From Schoenoplectus triqueter (Eukaryota > Streptophyta > Magnoliopsida > Poales > Cyperaceae), in the NCBI GenBank assembly GCA_964058805.1, contig CAXKVV010002170.1, positions 124,001 to 188,000 on the forward strand: a stretch of DNA of 64,000 nt, read 5' to 3'. Below are positions 33,501 to 46,525 of the stretch, piece after piece. Each line of letters starts with the position of its first letter. Position 1 is the first letter of the stretch. Made by a program: the position numbers and the translations under genes. The notes beneath the pieces were generated by a model. That model was not told the DNA's origin and made no database searches. It was given only the letters and a program-made list of their open reading frames with translations.

Positions 33501-33989
33501 GTCCCATTTTCATGTTTTGCGCCCCCAGACTCGTTTTCGGCGGTACCGAGGGCGTCGAGTCCCGTTTTCATGTTTTGCTCTCCCTGACTCGTTTTCGGCG
33601 GTACAGATGGCGTCAACACCCGTTTTCATGTTTTGCGCTCGCGGACTCGGTTTCGACAGTACCGAGGGCCTCGGGTACCGTTTTCATGTTTTGCGCTCCC
33701 GGACTCGTTTTCGGCGGTACCGAGGGAGTCGTGACCCGTTCTCATGTTTTGCGCGCCCGGACTCGGTTTCGGCGATACACGAGGGCGTCGGGTCCCGTTT
33801 TCATGTTTTGCGCTCCCGGACTCGTTTTCGGCGGTACCGAGGGAGTCGTGACCCGTTCTCATGTTTTGCGCGCCCGGACTCGGTTTCGGCGATACACGAG
33901 GGCGTCGGGTCCCGTTTTCATGTTTTGCGCTCCCGGACTCGTTTTCGGCGGTACCGAGGGCGTCGGATCCCGTTTTCATGTTTTGCGCT

Positions 33990-36064
33990 CCCCGACTCAT
34001 TTTCGGCGGTACCGATTGCGTCGAGACCCGTTTTCATGTTTTGCGCTCTCGGACTCGTTTTCGGCGGCGCCGAGGCTGTTGGGTCCCGTTTTCATGTTAT
34101 GGGCGCCCAGACTCATTTTTGGAGGTATAGAGGGCGACGGGTCCCGTTTTCACGTTTTGTGCGCCCGGACTCGTTTTCGGCGGTACCGAGGGCGTCGGGT
34201 CCCGTTTTCATGTTTTGCGTCGAGACCCGTTTTCGGCGGTATCGAGGGCGTCGGATCCCGTTTTCATGTTTTGCGCTCCCCGACTCATTTTCGGCGGTAC
34301 CGATTGCGTCGAGACCCGTTTTCATTTTTTGCGGTTTCATTTTTGGAGGTACAGAGGGCGACGGGTCCCATTTTCATGTTTTGCGCGCCCGGACTCGTTT
34401 TCGGCGGTACCGAGGGCGTCGGGTCCCGTTTTCATGTTTTGCGCGCCCGGACTCGTTTTCGGCGGTACCGAGGGCGTCGGGTCCCGTTTTCATGTTTTGC
34501 GCTCCCGGACTCGTTTTCGGCCGTACCGAGGGCGTCGGGTCTCTTTTTCATGTTTTGCGCTCCCGGACTCATTTTCGGCCGTACAGAGGGCGACGGGTCC
34601 CGTTTTCATGTTTTGCGCTCCCCGACTCATTTTCGGCGGTACCGATTGCGTCGAGACCCGTTTTCATGTTTTGTGCTCCCGGACTCGTTTTTGGCGGTAC
34701 CGAGGGCGTCGGGTCCCGTTTCCATGTTTTGGGCACCCGGACTCATTTTTGGAGGTACAGAGGGCGACGGGTCCCGTTTTCATGTTTTGCGCGCCCGGAC
34801 TCGTTTTCGGCGGTACCGAGGGCGTCGGGTCCCGTTTTCATGTTTTGCGTGCCCGGACTCGATTTCGGCGGTACCGAGTGCGTCGGGTGTCGTTTTCTTA
34901 ATTTGGGCGCTCGAAGTCGTTTTCGGCGGAACCGAGGGCGTCGGATACCATTTTCACGTTTTGCGCGCCCGGACACCATTTCGGCGGTACCGAGGACGTC
35001 GGGTCCCGTTTTCATGTTTTGCGCTCCCCGACTCATTTTCGGCGGTACCGATTGCGTCGAGACCCGTTTTCATGTTTTGCGCTCTCGGACTCGTTTTCGG
35101 CGGCGCCGAGGCTGTTGGGTCCCGTTTTCATGTTATGGGCGCCCAGACTCATTTTTGGAGGTATAGAGGGCGACGGGTCCCGTTTTCACGTTTTGTGCGC
35201 CCGGACTCGTTTTCGGCGGTACCGAGGGCGTCGGGTCCCGTTTTCATGTTTTGCGTCGAGACCCGTTTTCGGCGGTATCGAGGGCGTCGGATCCCGTTTT
35301 CATGTTTTGCGCTCCCCGACTCATTTTCGGCGGTACCGATTGCGTCGAGACCCGTTTTCATTTTTTGCGGTTTCATTTTTGGAGGTACAGAGGGCGACGG
35401 GTCCCATTTTCATGTTTTGCGCGCCCGGACTCGTTTTCGGCGGTACCGAGGGCGTCGGGTCCCGTTTTCATGTTTTGCGCGCCCGGACTCGTTTTCGGCG
35501 GTACCGAGGGCGTCGGGTCCCGTTTTCATGTTTTGCGCTCCCGGACTCGTTTTCGGCCGTACCGAGGGCGTCGGGTCTCTTTTTCATGTTTTGCGCTCCC
35601 GGACTCATTTTCGGCCGTACAGAGGGCGACGGGTCCCGTTTTCATGTTTTGCGCTCCCCGACTCATTGTCGGCGGTACCGATTGCGTCGAGACCCGTTTT
35701 CATGTTTTGTGCTCCCGGACTCGTTTTTGGCGGTACCGAGGGCGTCGGGTGCCGTTTCCATGTTTTGGGCACCCGGACTCATTTTTGGAGGTACAGAGGG
35801 CGACGGGTCCCGTTTTCATGTTTTGCGCGCCCGGACTCGTTTTCGGCGGTACCGAGGGCGTCGGGTCCCGTTTTCATGTTTTGCGTGCCCGGACTCGATT
35901 TCGGCGGTACCGAGTGCGTCGGGTGTCGTTTTCTTAATTTGGGCGCTCGAAGTCGTTTTCGGCGGAACCGAGGGCGTCGGATACCATTTTCACGTTTTGC
36001 GCGCCCGGACACCATTTCGGCGGTACCGAGGACGTCGGGTCCCGTTTTCATGTTTTGCGCTCCC
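33990..36064 (+). repeat. 1036-bp tandem duplication
   Basis: Two copies 1036 bp apart (18 monomers minus 8 bp). The shortened monomer TTGCGTCGAGACCCG occurs near 34218 and 35254, and the TTGCGGTTTCATTTTTGG deletion monomer near 34329 and 35365. The TTTTCTTAATTTGGGCG monomer lies near 34893 and 35929. Similarity ends at about 36064. Copies are nearly identical. Confidence 0.85.
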
Positions 36065-37069
36065 GGACTCGGTTTCGGCCGTACCGAGGGCGTCGGGTCC
36101 CGTTTTCATGTTTTGCGCTCCCGGACTCGTTTTCGGCGGTACCGAGGGCGTCGGGTCCCGTTTTCATGTTTTGCGCTCCCCGACTCATTTTCGGCGGTAC
36201 CGATTGCGTCGAGACCCGTTTTCATGTTTTGCGCTCTCGGACTCATTTTCGGTGGCGCCGAGGCTGTCGGGTCCCGTTTTCATGTTTTGGGCGCCCGGAC
36301 TCCTTTTTGTAGGTACAGAGGGCGATGGGTCCCATTTTCATGTTTTGCGCGCCCGGACTCGTTTTCGGCGGTACCGAGGGCGTCGTGTCCCGTTTTCATG
36401 TTTTGCGCTCCCGGATTCGTTTTCGGCGGTACAGAGGCCGTCGGGTCCCGTTTTCATGTTTTGCGCTCCCGGACTCGGTTTCGGCCGTACCGAGGGCGTC
36501 GGATCCCGTTTTTATGTTTTGCGCTCCGCGACTCGTTTTCGGCGGTACCGAGGGCGTCGGGTCCCGTTTTCATGTTTTGCGCTCCCCGACTCATTTTCGG
36601 CGGTACAGAGGGCGACGGGTCCCATTTTCATGTTTTGCTCGCCCAGACTCATTTTCGGCGGTACCGAGGGCGTCGGGTCCCGTTTTAATGTTTTGCGCGC
36701 CCGAACTCGATTTCGGCGGTACCGAGTGCGTCGGGTCTCGTTTTCTTAATTTGGGCGCCCCGACTCGGTTTCGACGGTACCGAGGGCTTCGGGACCCGTT
36801 TTCATCTTTTGCGCGCCCGGAACCTGTTTCGGCGGTACCGAGGGCGTCGGGTCCCGTTTTCATGTTTTGCGCTCCCGGACTCATTTTCGACGGTACCGAT
36901 GGCGTCCGATCCCGTTTTCTTGTTTTGCGGTCCCATACTCGTTTTCGGCGGTACCGAGGGCGTCGTGTCCTGTTTTCATGTTTTGGGAGCCCAGACTCAT
37001 TTTTGGAGGTACAGAGGGCGACGGGTCCTATTTTCAAGTTTTGCGCGCTCGGACTCGTTTTCGGCGGTA

Positions 37070-40000
37070 CCGAGTGCGTCGGGTCTCGTTTTCTTAATTT
37101 GGGCGCTCGAACTCGTTTTCGGCGGAACCGAGGGCGTCGGGTCCCGTTTTCACGTTTTGCGCGACCGGACTCGGTTTCGGCGGTACCGAGGGCGTCGGGA
37201 CCCGTTTTCATGTTTTGCGCGCCCGGACCCTGTTTCGGTGGTACCGAGGGCGTCGGGTCCCGTTTTCATGTTTTGCGCAACCCGACTCATTTTCGACGGA
37301 ACCGATGGCGTCGAGACCCGTTTTCATGTTTTGCGCTCTCGGACTCGTTTTCGGCGGCTCCGAGGGCGTCAGGTCTCGTTTTCATGTTTTGCGCGCCCGG
37401 ACTCGGTTTCTGCGGTACCGAGGGCGTCGGGACCCATTTTCATGTTTTACGCGCCCGAACTCGATTTCGGCGGTAACGAGGGAGTCGTGTCCCGTTTTCA
37501 TGTTTTGCGCGCCCGGACACGATTTCGGCGGTACCGAGGGCGTCGGGTCCGTTTTCATGTTTTGCGCTCCCGGACTCGTTTTCGGCGGTACCGAGGGCCT
37601 CGGATCCCGTTTTCATGTTTTGCGCTCCCGGACTCGTTTTCGGCGGTACCGATGGCGTCGGGACCCGTTTTCATGTTTTGCGCTCCCCGACTCGTTTTCG
37701 GCGGTACCGAGGGCGACAGGTCCCGTTTTCATGTTTTGGGCGCCTGGTCTCATTTTTGGAGGTATAGAGGGCGACGGGTCCCATTTTCATGTTTTGCGTG
37801 CCCGGAATCGGTTTCGGCCGTACCGAGGGCGTCGGGTACCGTTTTCATGTTTTGCGCGCCCGGACTCGTTTTCGGCGGTACCTAGGGCGTCGGGTCCCGT
37901 TTTCATGTTTTGCGCTCCCCGACTCATTTTCGGCGGCGCCGAGGCTGTCAGGTCCCGTTTTCATGTATTGGGCGCCCGGTCTCATTTTTGGAGGTATAGA
38001 GGGCGACGGGTCCCATTTTCATGTTTTGCGCGCCCGGACTCGTTTTCGGCGGTACCGAGGGCGTCGGGTCCCGTTTTCATGTTTTGCGCGCCCGGACTCG
38101 GTTTCGGCAGTATCGATGGCGTCGGGTCCCGTTTTCATGTTTTGCGCTCCCGGACTCGTTTTCGGCCGTACCGAGGGCGTCGGGTCCCGTTTTCATGTTT
38201 TGCGCTCCCGAACTCATTTTCGGCCGTATAGAGGGCGACGGGTCCCGTTTTCATGTTTTGCGCTCCCCGACTCATTTTCGGCGGTACCGATTGCGTCGAG
38301 ACCCGTTTTCATGTTTTGCGCTCCCGGACTCGTTTTCGGCGGTACCGAGGGCGTCGGGTCCCGTTTTCATGTTTTGTGCTCCCGGACTCGTTTTCGGCGG
38401 TACCGAGGGCGTCGGGTCCCGTTTCCATGTTTTGGGCACCCGGACTCATTTTTGGAGGTACAGAGGGCGACGGGTCTCGTTTTCATGTTTTGCGCGCCCG
38501 GACTCGTTTTCGGCGGTACCGAGGGCATCGGGTCCCGTTTTCATGTTTTGCGTGCCCGGACTCGATTTCGGCGGTACCGAGTGCGTCGGGTGTCGTTTTC
38601 TTAATTTGGGCGCTCGAAGTCGTTTTCGGCGGAACCGAGGGCGTCGGATCCCATTTTCACGTTTTGCGCGCCCGGACTTCGTTTCGGCGGTACCGAGGGC
38701 GTCATGTCCCGTTTTCATGTTTTGCGCGCCCGAACTCCGTTTCGGCGGTACCGAGGGCGACGGGTCCCGTTTTCATGTTTTGCGCTCCCGGACTCGGTTT
38801 CGGCCTTACCGAGGGCGTCGGGTCCCGTTTTTATGTTTTGCGCTCCTAGACTCGTTTTCGGCAGTACCGAGGGCGTCGGATCCCGTTTTCATGTTTTGCG
38901 CTCCCCGACTCATTTTCGACGGTACCGATGGCGTCGAGACCCGTTTTCATGTTTTGCGCTCTCGGACTCGTTTTCGGCGGCGCCGAGGCTGTCGGGTCCC
39001 GTTTTCATGTTTTGGGCGCCCGGACTCATTTTTGGAGGTACAGAGGGCGACGGGTCCCATTTTCATGTTTTGGGCGCCCGGACTCGTTTTCGGCGGTACC
39101 GAGGGCGTCGTGTCCCGTTTTCATGTTTTGCGCGCCCAAACTCATTTTCGGCGGTACCGAGGGCGTCGGGTCCCGTTTTCATGTTTTGCGCTCCCGGACT
39201 CGGTTTCGGCCTTACCGCGGGCGTCGGGTCCCGTTTTCATGTTTTGCGCTCTCGGGCTCGTTTTCGGCGGTACCGAGGGCGTCGGATCCCGTTTTCATGT
39301 TTTGCGCTCCCCGACTCATTTTCGACGGTACCGATGGCCTCGAGACCCGTTTTCATGTTTTGCGCTCTCGGACTCGTTTTCGGCGCGCCGAGGCTGTCGG
39401 GTCCCGTTTTCATGTTTTGGGCGCCCGGACTCATTTTTGGAGGTACAGAGGGCGACGGGTCCCATTTTCATGTTTTGCGCGCCTGGACTCGTTTTCGGCG
39501 GTACCGAGGGCGTCGGGTCCCGTTTACATGTTTTGCGTGCCCGGACTCGATTTCGGCCGTACTGAGTGTGTCGGGTCTCGTTTCCTTAATTTGGGCGCTC
39601 GAACTCGTTTTCGGCGGAACCGAGGGCGTCGGGTCCCGTTTTCACGTTTTGCGCGCCCGGACTCGGTTTCGGCGGTACCGAGGGCGTCGGGACCCGTTTT
39701 CATGTTTTGCGCGCCCGGACCCTGTTTCGGTGGTACCGAGGGCGTCGGGTCCCGTTTTCATGTTTTGCGCAACCCGACTCATTTTCGACGGAACCGATGG
39801 CGTCGAGACCCGTTTTCATGTTTTGCGCTCTCGGACTCGTTTTCGGCGGCTCCGAGGGCGTCAGGTCTCGTTTTCATGTTTTGCGCGCCCGGACTCGGTT
39901 TCTGCGGTACCGAAGGCGTCGGGACCCATTTTCATGTTTTACGCGCCCGAACTCGATTTCGGCGGTAACGAGGGAGTCGTGTCCCGTTTTCATGTTTTGC

Positions 40001-41030
40001 GCGCCCGGACACGGTTTCGGCGGTACCGAGGGCGTCGGGTCCGTTTTCATGTTTTGCGCTCCCGGACTCGTTTTCGGCGGTACCGAGGGCCTCGGATCCC
40101 GTTTTCATGTTTTGCGCTCCCGGACTCGTTTTCGGCGGTACCGATGGCGTCGGGACCCGTTTTCATGTTTTGCGCTCCCCGACTCGTTTTCGGCGGTACC
40201 GAGGGCGTCAGGTCCCGTTTTCATGTTTTGGGCGCCTGGTCTCATTTTTGGAGGTACAGAGGGCGACGGGTCCCATTTTCATGTTTTGCGTGCCCGGAAT
40301 CGGTTTCGGCCGTACCGAGGGCGTCGGGTCCCGTTTTCATGTTTTGCGCGCCCGGACTCGTTTTCGGCGGTACCTAGGGCGTCGGGTCCCGTTTTCATAT
40401 TTTGCGCTCCCCGACTCATTTTCGGCGGCGCCGAGGCTGTCAGGTCCCGTTTTCATGTATTGGGCCCCCGGTCTCATTTTTGGAGGTATAGAGGGCGACG
40501 GGTCCCATTTTCATGTTTTGCGCGCCCGGACTCGTTTTCGGCGGTACCGAGGGCGTCGGGTCCCGTTTTCATGTTTTGCGCGCCCGGACTCGGTTTCGGC
40601 CGTACCGATGGCGTCGGGTCCCGTTTTCATGTTTTGCGCTCCCGGACTCGTTTTCGGCCGTACCGAGGGCGTCGGGTCCCGTTTTCATGTTTTGCGCTCC
40701 CGGACTCATTTTCGGTCGTATAGAGGGCGACGGGTCCTGTTTTCATGTTTTGCGCTCCCCGACTCATTTTCGGCGGTACCGATTGCGTCGAGACCCGTTT
40801 TCATGTTTTGCGCTCCCGGACTCGTTTTCGGCGGTACCGAGGGCGTCGGGTCCCGTTTTCATGTTTTGTGCTCCCGGACTCGTTTTCGGCGGTACCGAGG
40901 GCGTCGGGTCCCGTTTCCATGTTTTGGGCACCCGGACTCATTTTTGGAGGTACAGAGGGCGACGGGTCTCGTTTTCATGTTTTGCGCGCCCGGACTTATT
41001 TTCGGCGGTACCGAGGGCATCGGGTCCCGT
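37070..41030 (+). repeat. 2492-bp higher-order repeat, about 1.6 copies
   Basis: Landmarks recur at 2492 bp: TTTTGCGCAACCCGACTC near 37272 and 39764, TGGTACCGAGGGCGTCGGG at about 37239 and 39731, CGTACCGAGGGCGTCGGG after GGAATCGG at about 37810 and 40302, and GGGCATCGGGTCCCG near 38524 and 41016. 2492 is 43 monomers minus 2 bp. The second copy is cut by the insertion at 41031. Confidence 0.85.
41022..41030 (+). repeat. Left copy of 9-bp duplication flanking the second insertion
   Basis: GGGTCCCGT precedes the TGTTGACC terminus and is repeated at 49964-49972 where satellite resumes. The inner CCCGT would serve as a 5-bp target duplication. The motif belongs to the satellite, so microhomology is an alternative. 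Confidence 0.6.
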
Positions 41031-42424
41031 TGTTGACCCCTAAAAAAGTTGAGGAATAGTGCAAAGAAAATCTGAAGAATTGGGTCAGGCCTGAGAGGCC
41101 CAGTATTCTTGAAAAGCCCAAGAAGACCCATTAATCATAATAGAGGTCCAAAAAAGCCCAGATCAATCCCAAAGAGCCAGGGGTTGGAGATAAAATTGAA
41201 AGAAATTAGAAATTCTGAAAAAAAAATTGATTGCCAAAGCTCAGGAGATTCAAATCGAAAACCTCGTCAAAGTTAAAAATTTCAAAACTCAAATTTTATG
41301 AGAGAATTGGGTTCTCTATGAAATTATGAGAATTCTCATATATCATTTGATATTATTGGAGTTACAAAAGTCGAGGAAATCCGGAAATGATCAATTGACA
41401 CAAATTAAATCAATTAATTGGGCACACAATTAATTGATGATTAACCAAGGGTCAAAAATCAAAATAAAAATTATCATAAATCTTAATATGATTTATAAGA
41501 TTTTTGGTAAATTTTTGGTGAATTTTGGATGAAGGGATTATTCAAAATAAATTCGGAATACAAAATTCTGATTAAAATCCGAATTAATTTAAATTAATTT
41601 CAAAAGGACTACATTAAACGCTTGAACCAAAAATGCTCGGACCCACATGTCAGAAGTGTTGTCTCAATGGCTTGCATTAAATACTATATACCAAATCTTT
41701 TCAAAGAAAAGAAGATGAGAAAAGAGCCATGAGCTCGGTTTTGGTGAGCCGGCCTAATGTTCATGAAATGGTTCATATGAACCAAGTGCACCCAAGAGGC
41801 ACATCTCACCCACCTCCTTTAATCTCTCATCTCTTCGGTTCCAACAGAACAAAAAAAAATAAAAAATGAGCTCACCTCTGCCCCTTTTTCTCTCTTGCGA
41901 CAACAACCAAAAACCAACAAGAAAAAGCAAAATTGCCTAATTCCAAACCTAAAATCCCACAAAATCCAACACTGTGAACCTAAGAGAAGAGAAATCTGGT
42001 CTCAATTTCAAGAGGTAGCAGTGAATTTGAGAAGAACAACAAACCCTAGAAATAAGAGAAATCGGAAATGGCGGAACTAAAGGAGAAAAGAAAATCAAGG
42101 GATATAGAGCTGGCCCAGGTCCGGAGCGACCCGAAAATCAAGGCCCGACCAAGTCTAGAAGCCTACCGACTCGTGCTCTCAACAGGCCAACCTCATTGTC
42201 AGTAAATTCGGCACCAAGTAGCACTGCCCCAGGTAATACTACACTGAGATAGTTCTTTCTGTTGTTGCTCTGGTGAACTGGCAAAGCCGTGTGGCTGCCT
42301 ATGATTGGGTGAATGGGGGATAAATATGGATTTTATTGGTGGATTAGTGTCAACTCGGATGAAGAACACCTCAGCAAAAATCTTAGACCCATTTTAGTAA
42401 AATCAGTAAATCTAAGCTCTAATC

Positions 42425-42446
42425 TAAACCCTAACCCTAAACCTAA
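42425..42446 (+). other. Short telomere-like CCCTAAA-type motif
   Basis: Two to three degenerate CCCTAAA/CCCTAA units lie in the AT-rich LTR upstream of its TATA box. Too short and irregular to be a telomeric tract. Such motifs occur by chance or as promoter elements in plants. Confidence 0.35.
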
Positions 42447-42499
42447 TTTCGTAAATTCAAAACCAACAAGGCCTAAATCGGAACCCTAATCCTACTGCC

Positions 42500-42507
42500 T
42501 ATATAAG
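42500..42507 (+). promoter_or_regulatory. Candidate TATA box in the long LTR
   Basis: TATATAAG in a GC-balanced context (CTGCCTATATAAGCATATCC), followed by a C-rich stretch with few Gs. It is the best promoter candidate in the long LTR and would place U3 at about 1.5 kb and R-U5 at about 4.9 kb. Confidence 0.5.
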
Positions 42508-43414
42508 CATATCCCTTCCTCAATTATAACCCCCTCTTCCCCCAGATACAAGCCATAACCCCAGCAATTATAAAAAAAAAACTCCTCACCCCCATAGTTG
42601 AAACCCCAGCAGCCAATTGCTCCCATCTCCCCATTAGTCAATTACTAAGAAACCTAGTAGCCCTCACCATATACAGTCAAGCCTCCCAAACATCCAAACA
42701 CCAACAGCCACTATTTTCCGATACTAGTGCTTATTAGAGGATCAACAGAAAACTAGTCTGCTAGCAATTAGAATAGGTAGATTTTACAGTTGAAATGTAA
42801 TATTTTCAATTGAAGTTTAATGTATTTGCAAGTTCAATCAATGAAATTTGTGAATCTGTCATATTTCTTTTCATCTTCTTAAGTTCAATTTGCATTTTTC
42901 GCTTCTTTGTTTATTCTGTTGCATTTTTATAAGTCGCATTCGCATTTTCTTTTCATTGTTTCTTTGCGATAAAACTTCTTTGGTAAAAATCGAAAGTTCA
43001 ATGAAGTAGAAATTGATAGAGACTGATGAGGTTATGATATGGTATTTAGCAGTAAAAAGAGGAAGCTAAAACTCAAGTCTCTTTGTATTTTCTTTCTTTA
43101 TGCAGAATCTAGATTTATGGTGGCATAATAAGATGGTTAGTATAGTATTTGCTGCTTCGCTGTATTTCTTTTTAATTTGACTTTTTTTTATTGGCATGCA
43201 AATAACATAGAACTTAGAGATTTTAAGGCACGTTTCTATATTGTTCTTAAGTTTACTATGAAATTGGTGAAGCCTTCCATCCATGGTGTTTTCAAACACA
43301 GTTAATATAATAAAAAGGGGGCTGAGATGAAACTTCCATACAGATTCCATAAGAGAAGCACATTTAGATTCGTAGGATCTCATTTTAAATCATTTTTTTT
43401 AGTTATTTACTATC

Positions 43415-43432
43415 TATATATATATATATATA
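43415..43432 (+). repeat. (TA)9 microsatellite
   Basis: Nine TA units in the long LTR. Confidence 0.9.
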
Positions 43433-43605
43433 AGTGAATAAATAGAAAAACCTATTTCTTCTATGGTCTCTGCATTTGTCTGATTATTACCCTCTTTAAT
43501 ATTTCTGTTATACCTTATATATAAAACCTACATTAAAAATATATGCATGGAAACTGACTAATATACAACTTAAACCAATTTGTAAAAATAAAAGCTTTTC
43601 TCAAT

Positions 43606-43690
43606 CTTGTGCCGGCTGAATATGGTCGTGAGCCCTTGATTTTGAAGAGCTAGAGAGCTTGTGCCGGCTGAGTTCAGTCGTGAGCCCTTG
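43606..43690 (+). repeat. 33-bp duplication, 52-bp offset, in long LTR
   Basis: CTTGTGCCGGCTGA followed by GTCGTGAGCCCTTG occurs at 43606-43638 and again at 43658-43690 with a few differences. Confidence 0.8.
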
Positions 43691-43871
43691 CTCTCAATAA
43701 AATTACCAAAAGAAATTTAATAAAAGTTTGAGAGTATATCCTCGTATTTTCATAAACTTCTAAAAAATTTTGAATCTTTTCATGAAATATCATCTCTATA
43801 ATATGCATTCAGGATAAAACTGTAACATAACTTTGCTAGTTTTCAATTAATAAGTAAGAAATATTTGCTTA

Positions 43872-43914
43872 ATTATTATTATTTTATTATTATTATTATT
43901 ATTATTTTTTTTTT
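43872..43914 (+). repeat. (ATT)n microsatellite with T tail
   Basis: An ATT run interrupted once, ending in a run of ten or so T. Low-complexity sequence of the long LTR. Confidence 0.85.
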
Positions 43915-44262
43915 GCTGTTAAAGATGCATTCCAAAAATTTCTGCTTCATTTGCTAACGATTTTCCCTAAGCATTTGTCTTTAAGAATCAATTCATAAGG
44001 CTAATGTAAGCGAATTAAACCCTTTAGACCTTTATGCAAAATTACATTTTAAATAAACAAAAAGGCTTCTATCTATTTTCCTTTCTGTTCTTGCTTAAAA
44101 TAGAACTATTTCCCAAATATTTGAATTTTCAATATTACATACTAGCATTTTGCCCACATTTCATATAAATCATGTTTCAAAAACCAAATAAAAAGGAGTG
44201 TATGCTTTAATAAGTAAAGTAAATGTAGGTATAGTTAATGAGTATTGTTAAGAGTAACTCAG

Positions 44263-44395
44263 TGAGCTATTGGCCCAAGCGAGGAGTTTGGTGAGCTATT
44301 GGCCTGAGTCAACCAGAATAAAAATATTAATACCATCTAATTTCTCTAAATACCATTGGCCCGAGTAGAGAGCTCGGTGAGCTATTAGGCAATAA
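44263..44395 (+). repeat. Dispersed GTGAGCTATTGGCC motif copies
   Basis: GTGAGCTATTGGCC appears twice with small changes (near 44263 and 44290), and related CCATTGGCCCGAG and GGTGAGCTATTAGG follow by 44395. They look like a decayed short tandem repeat. Confidence 0.55.
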
Positions 44396-45539
44396 TTTGT
44401 ATCAAGATTAGAAATAAAGTTCATGTAAATGTGTAAATAATGCAAACTTCCAAGTCTAAAAAAAAAATAAAAAGTAGAATCCTGAGTCCGAAGTGTGTGT
44501 ATGTTTTATGTATAGCTTATGATTTCCTTTGGATAAATTTTCTAAACCTGCATATGACATGCTAACACAATATATGAGCATATTTTCTTGTTATTTACTA
44601 TTATTTTCTATTTTTATAGTGTTACAGATCCTTTTTAAAGGCTTGCTTGGCTGGTAAGGAGAAGTTGGTCAATGGTCATCATTTCATTTCTTTGAACCTT
44701 GTACATATGCAATTGTTTAAATCTTATGTCTATTTGTCATGAACTGTATAATCATCTGCTTCATAATTCACTGTGATGATTCCTATAAATTAACCATTTT
44801 TGTATCATGGCATGGTATGAGTTTGATACCAATGAGCACCCTACATAACTATGCTCTGGACGTGATTTCTTAACAAAAATAGTGTGTACCAGTTGGTACC
44901 TTCGACATGTATATGTTGTTGTAAACTTGGGTAAGTCTTATTTTCCTCCTGAGTAACTGAACTGAAGGGGATGATTTCATTGTGTCATTAAAATACCTTG
45001 TTGCAGTTTGTCTCAACCTAGGTCAAAAACTTTGTTATTTTGTTTAATGACAAAACTATCATATGGATTTCCATGTAAAATTATAACATGACTTTTGAAA
45101 ATTGGATGTATTATATAAGATCTGTTTGAGAACGCATGAATATACTTGCACCAGATTGATACTGAACATTGAAAATTGGTTTTTTAACTGGTTATGTTCC
45201 TGTAATAACTTGCAATTTTATGTAAATATAATTGTGATTCAAACCAGATAGTATACTAAGGCCATACCGATTGGTACTATATCTATAAGCTTAACCCATC
45301 AAAAATAGAATTGTCCCTACACAAACGTATAATTAATAGAACCACAAATAAAATATATCTCTGACGACAAAATAATAAGTGTACACTTTGACTTGAATGA
45401 GTGAAGAATAAAAGAAAGAAATTTAGTATCGATGAATAAGACAAAATGACTTAGCCCCAATCTTGAAATAAAATTCAATTTCAGCCTAGAGCATATGCTT
45501 GAAATTAAATTGAAGTCCAACCTGTTGCTTCAAGAATCG

Positions 45540-46520
45540 ACCCAAAGAGAATCCTGATCCAAATAAAGTAAAAGAAAATCCCGTAAAAACAAATGAAATA
45601 AAAAAATTGCTCATAATCCTGCTGATCCCAAACTCGGCTTTGCCTCCTAAATTTTATAAACTTCTCATAAAATCAAAACACTTTATTGCTTCATAAAATC
45701 AAAACACTTTATTAAAATAAAATAAACAAGTGGATGCGTTTCTCTAACAAAGAATAACAAAATATATAATAATGTATGCACCTTTTTCATCCATTAAATA
45801 GGTTAAAATAAGTTAAATTAAAAATAAATAGAATACTTAAATAAAGTAAACTAAAATAAATAAAAATACTTCTTTTTGAAGGAAATAATGATAATGATAA
45901 ATAAAAAATAATATATAAAAATGATAAACATATATAATAATATGCATCCTTTTTAGTTAAAATAAATCGCATGTTTTCTTAAACATATGAAAAGACAAGT
46001 GAAATAAATTAAAACGAAATATAATTCTTATTCATTGAATTAAATTTTATAAAATAAATATAAGTAAAACTGAATATATAAATAAAAATAAATAAAATAA
46101 TAAAATAAGAAATATAAATTCCTATCATTAAGTCAAAATTAAATAAGTTTTGAATATATATAAATTAAAAGATAAAGATAAATATGTAAATAAAAGAAAA
46201 TTAATGAAAAATAAAATAAAAATGCAACTCTTTCAACTTTTTAAATTAAATAAAAAAATAAGATAATAATAAGATAAATATAAATCAAATTAAAAATACA
46301 AAAAAAAAATAATTAAAATAAATAAAATATTATCTCCTTTCACCAAAATTAAATGAACTTCCAAACCACAAAATTAAAAATAAAATAAGCAAATAAAATA
46401 AACAAACCCAAATAAAAATAAAAATAATAATAAGGACATCATCATTCTCATGAAATAAAATAAAATTAAAATTCAATCTCAAAAATAAATCAAACTCAAT
46501 CTAAAACAAAAAAAAATCAA
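45540..46520. other. AT-rich low-complexity stretch of the long LTR
   Basis: Dominated by AAATAAAATAAA-type runs, with a 22-bp direct repeat (CATAAAATCAAAACAC followed by TTTATT) at 45666-45687 and 45692-45713. Short minus-strand ORFs here are Leu/Phe/Ile-rich products of base composition. No gene or RNA recognised. Confidence 0.75.
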
Positions 46521-46525
46521 TTCTT

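Larger units (their letters stand above)
31061..34340 (+). repeat. 2371-bp higher-order repeat
   Basis: Sequence from 31061 recurs 2371 bp later. Paired landmarks are 31061/33432 (GAGGG), the stretch around 31742-31969 versus 34113-34340, and the CAGTACCGAGGGCCTCGGG monomer. The second copy has two extra monomers near 33780-33900 and matching losses elsewhere. The repeat register extends leftwards across the retrotransposon: 26091-26288 matches 33239-33436. Confidence 0.8.
31061..41030 (+). repeat. 58-bp satellite array, segment B
   Basis: Same monomer and orientation as segment A, about 172 monomers. Common variants here are a CGGCCGTACCGAGG form of the central site, the ACCGATTGCGTCGAGACCC monomer, and several shortened monomers (for example near 31845 and 31962). 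The 66-bp marker monomers of segment A are not seen. The segment ends abruptly at a second retroelement. No gene is recognisable. Confidence 0.96.

Noticed and set aside
42425..42446. Interstitial telomere tract
   Set aside because: Only two or three degenerate CCCTAAA-type units, within an LTR.
43066..45972. Short minus-strand ORFs (60-105 codons) in the long AT-rich LTR as genes
   Set aside because: Composition is driven by AT runs, with no recognisable domain, start context or partner gene.
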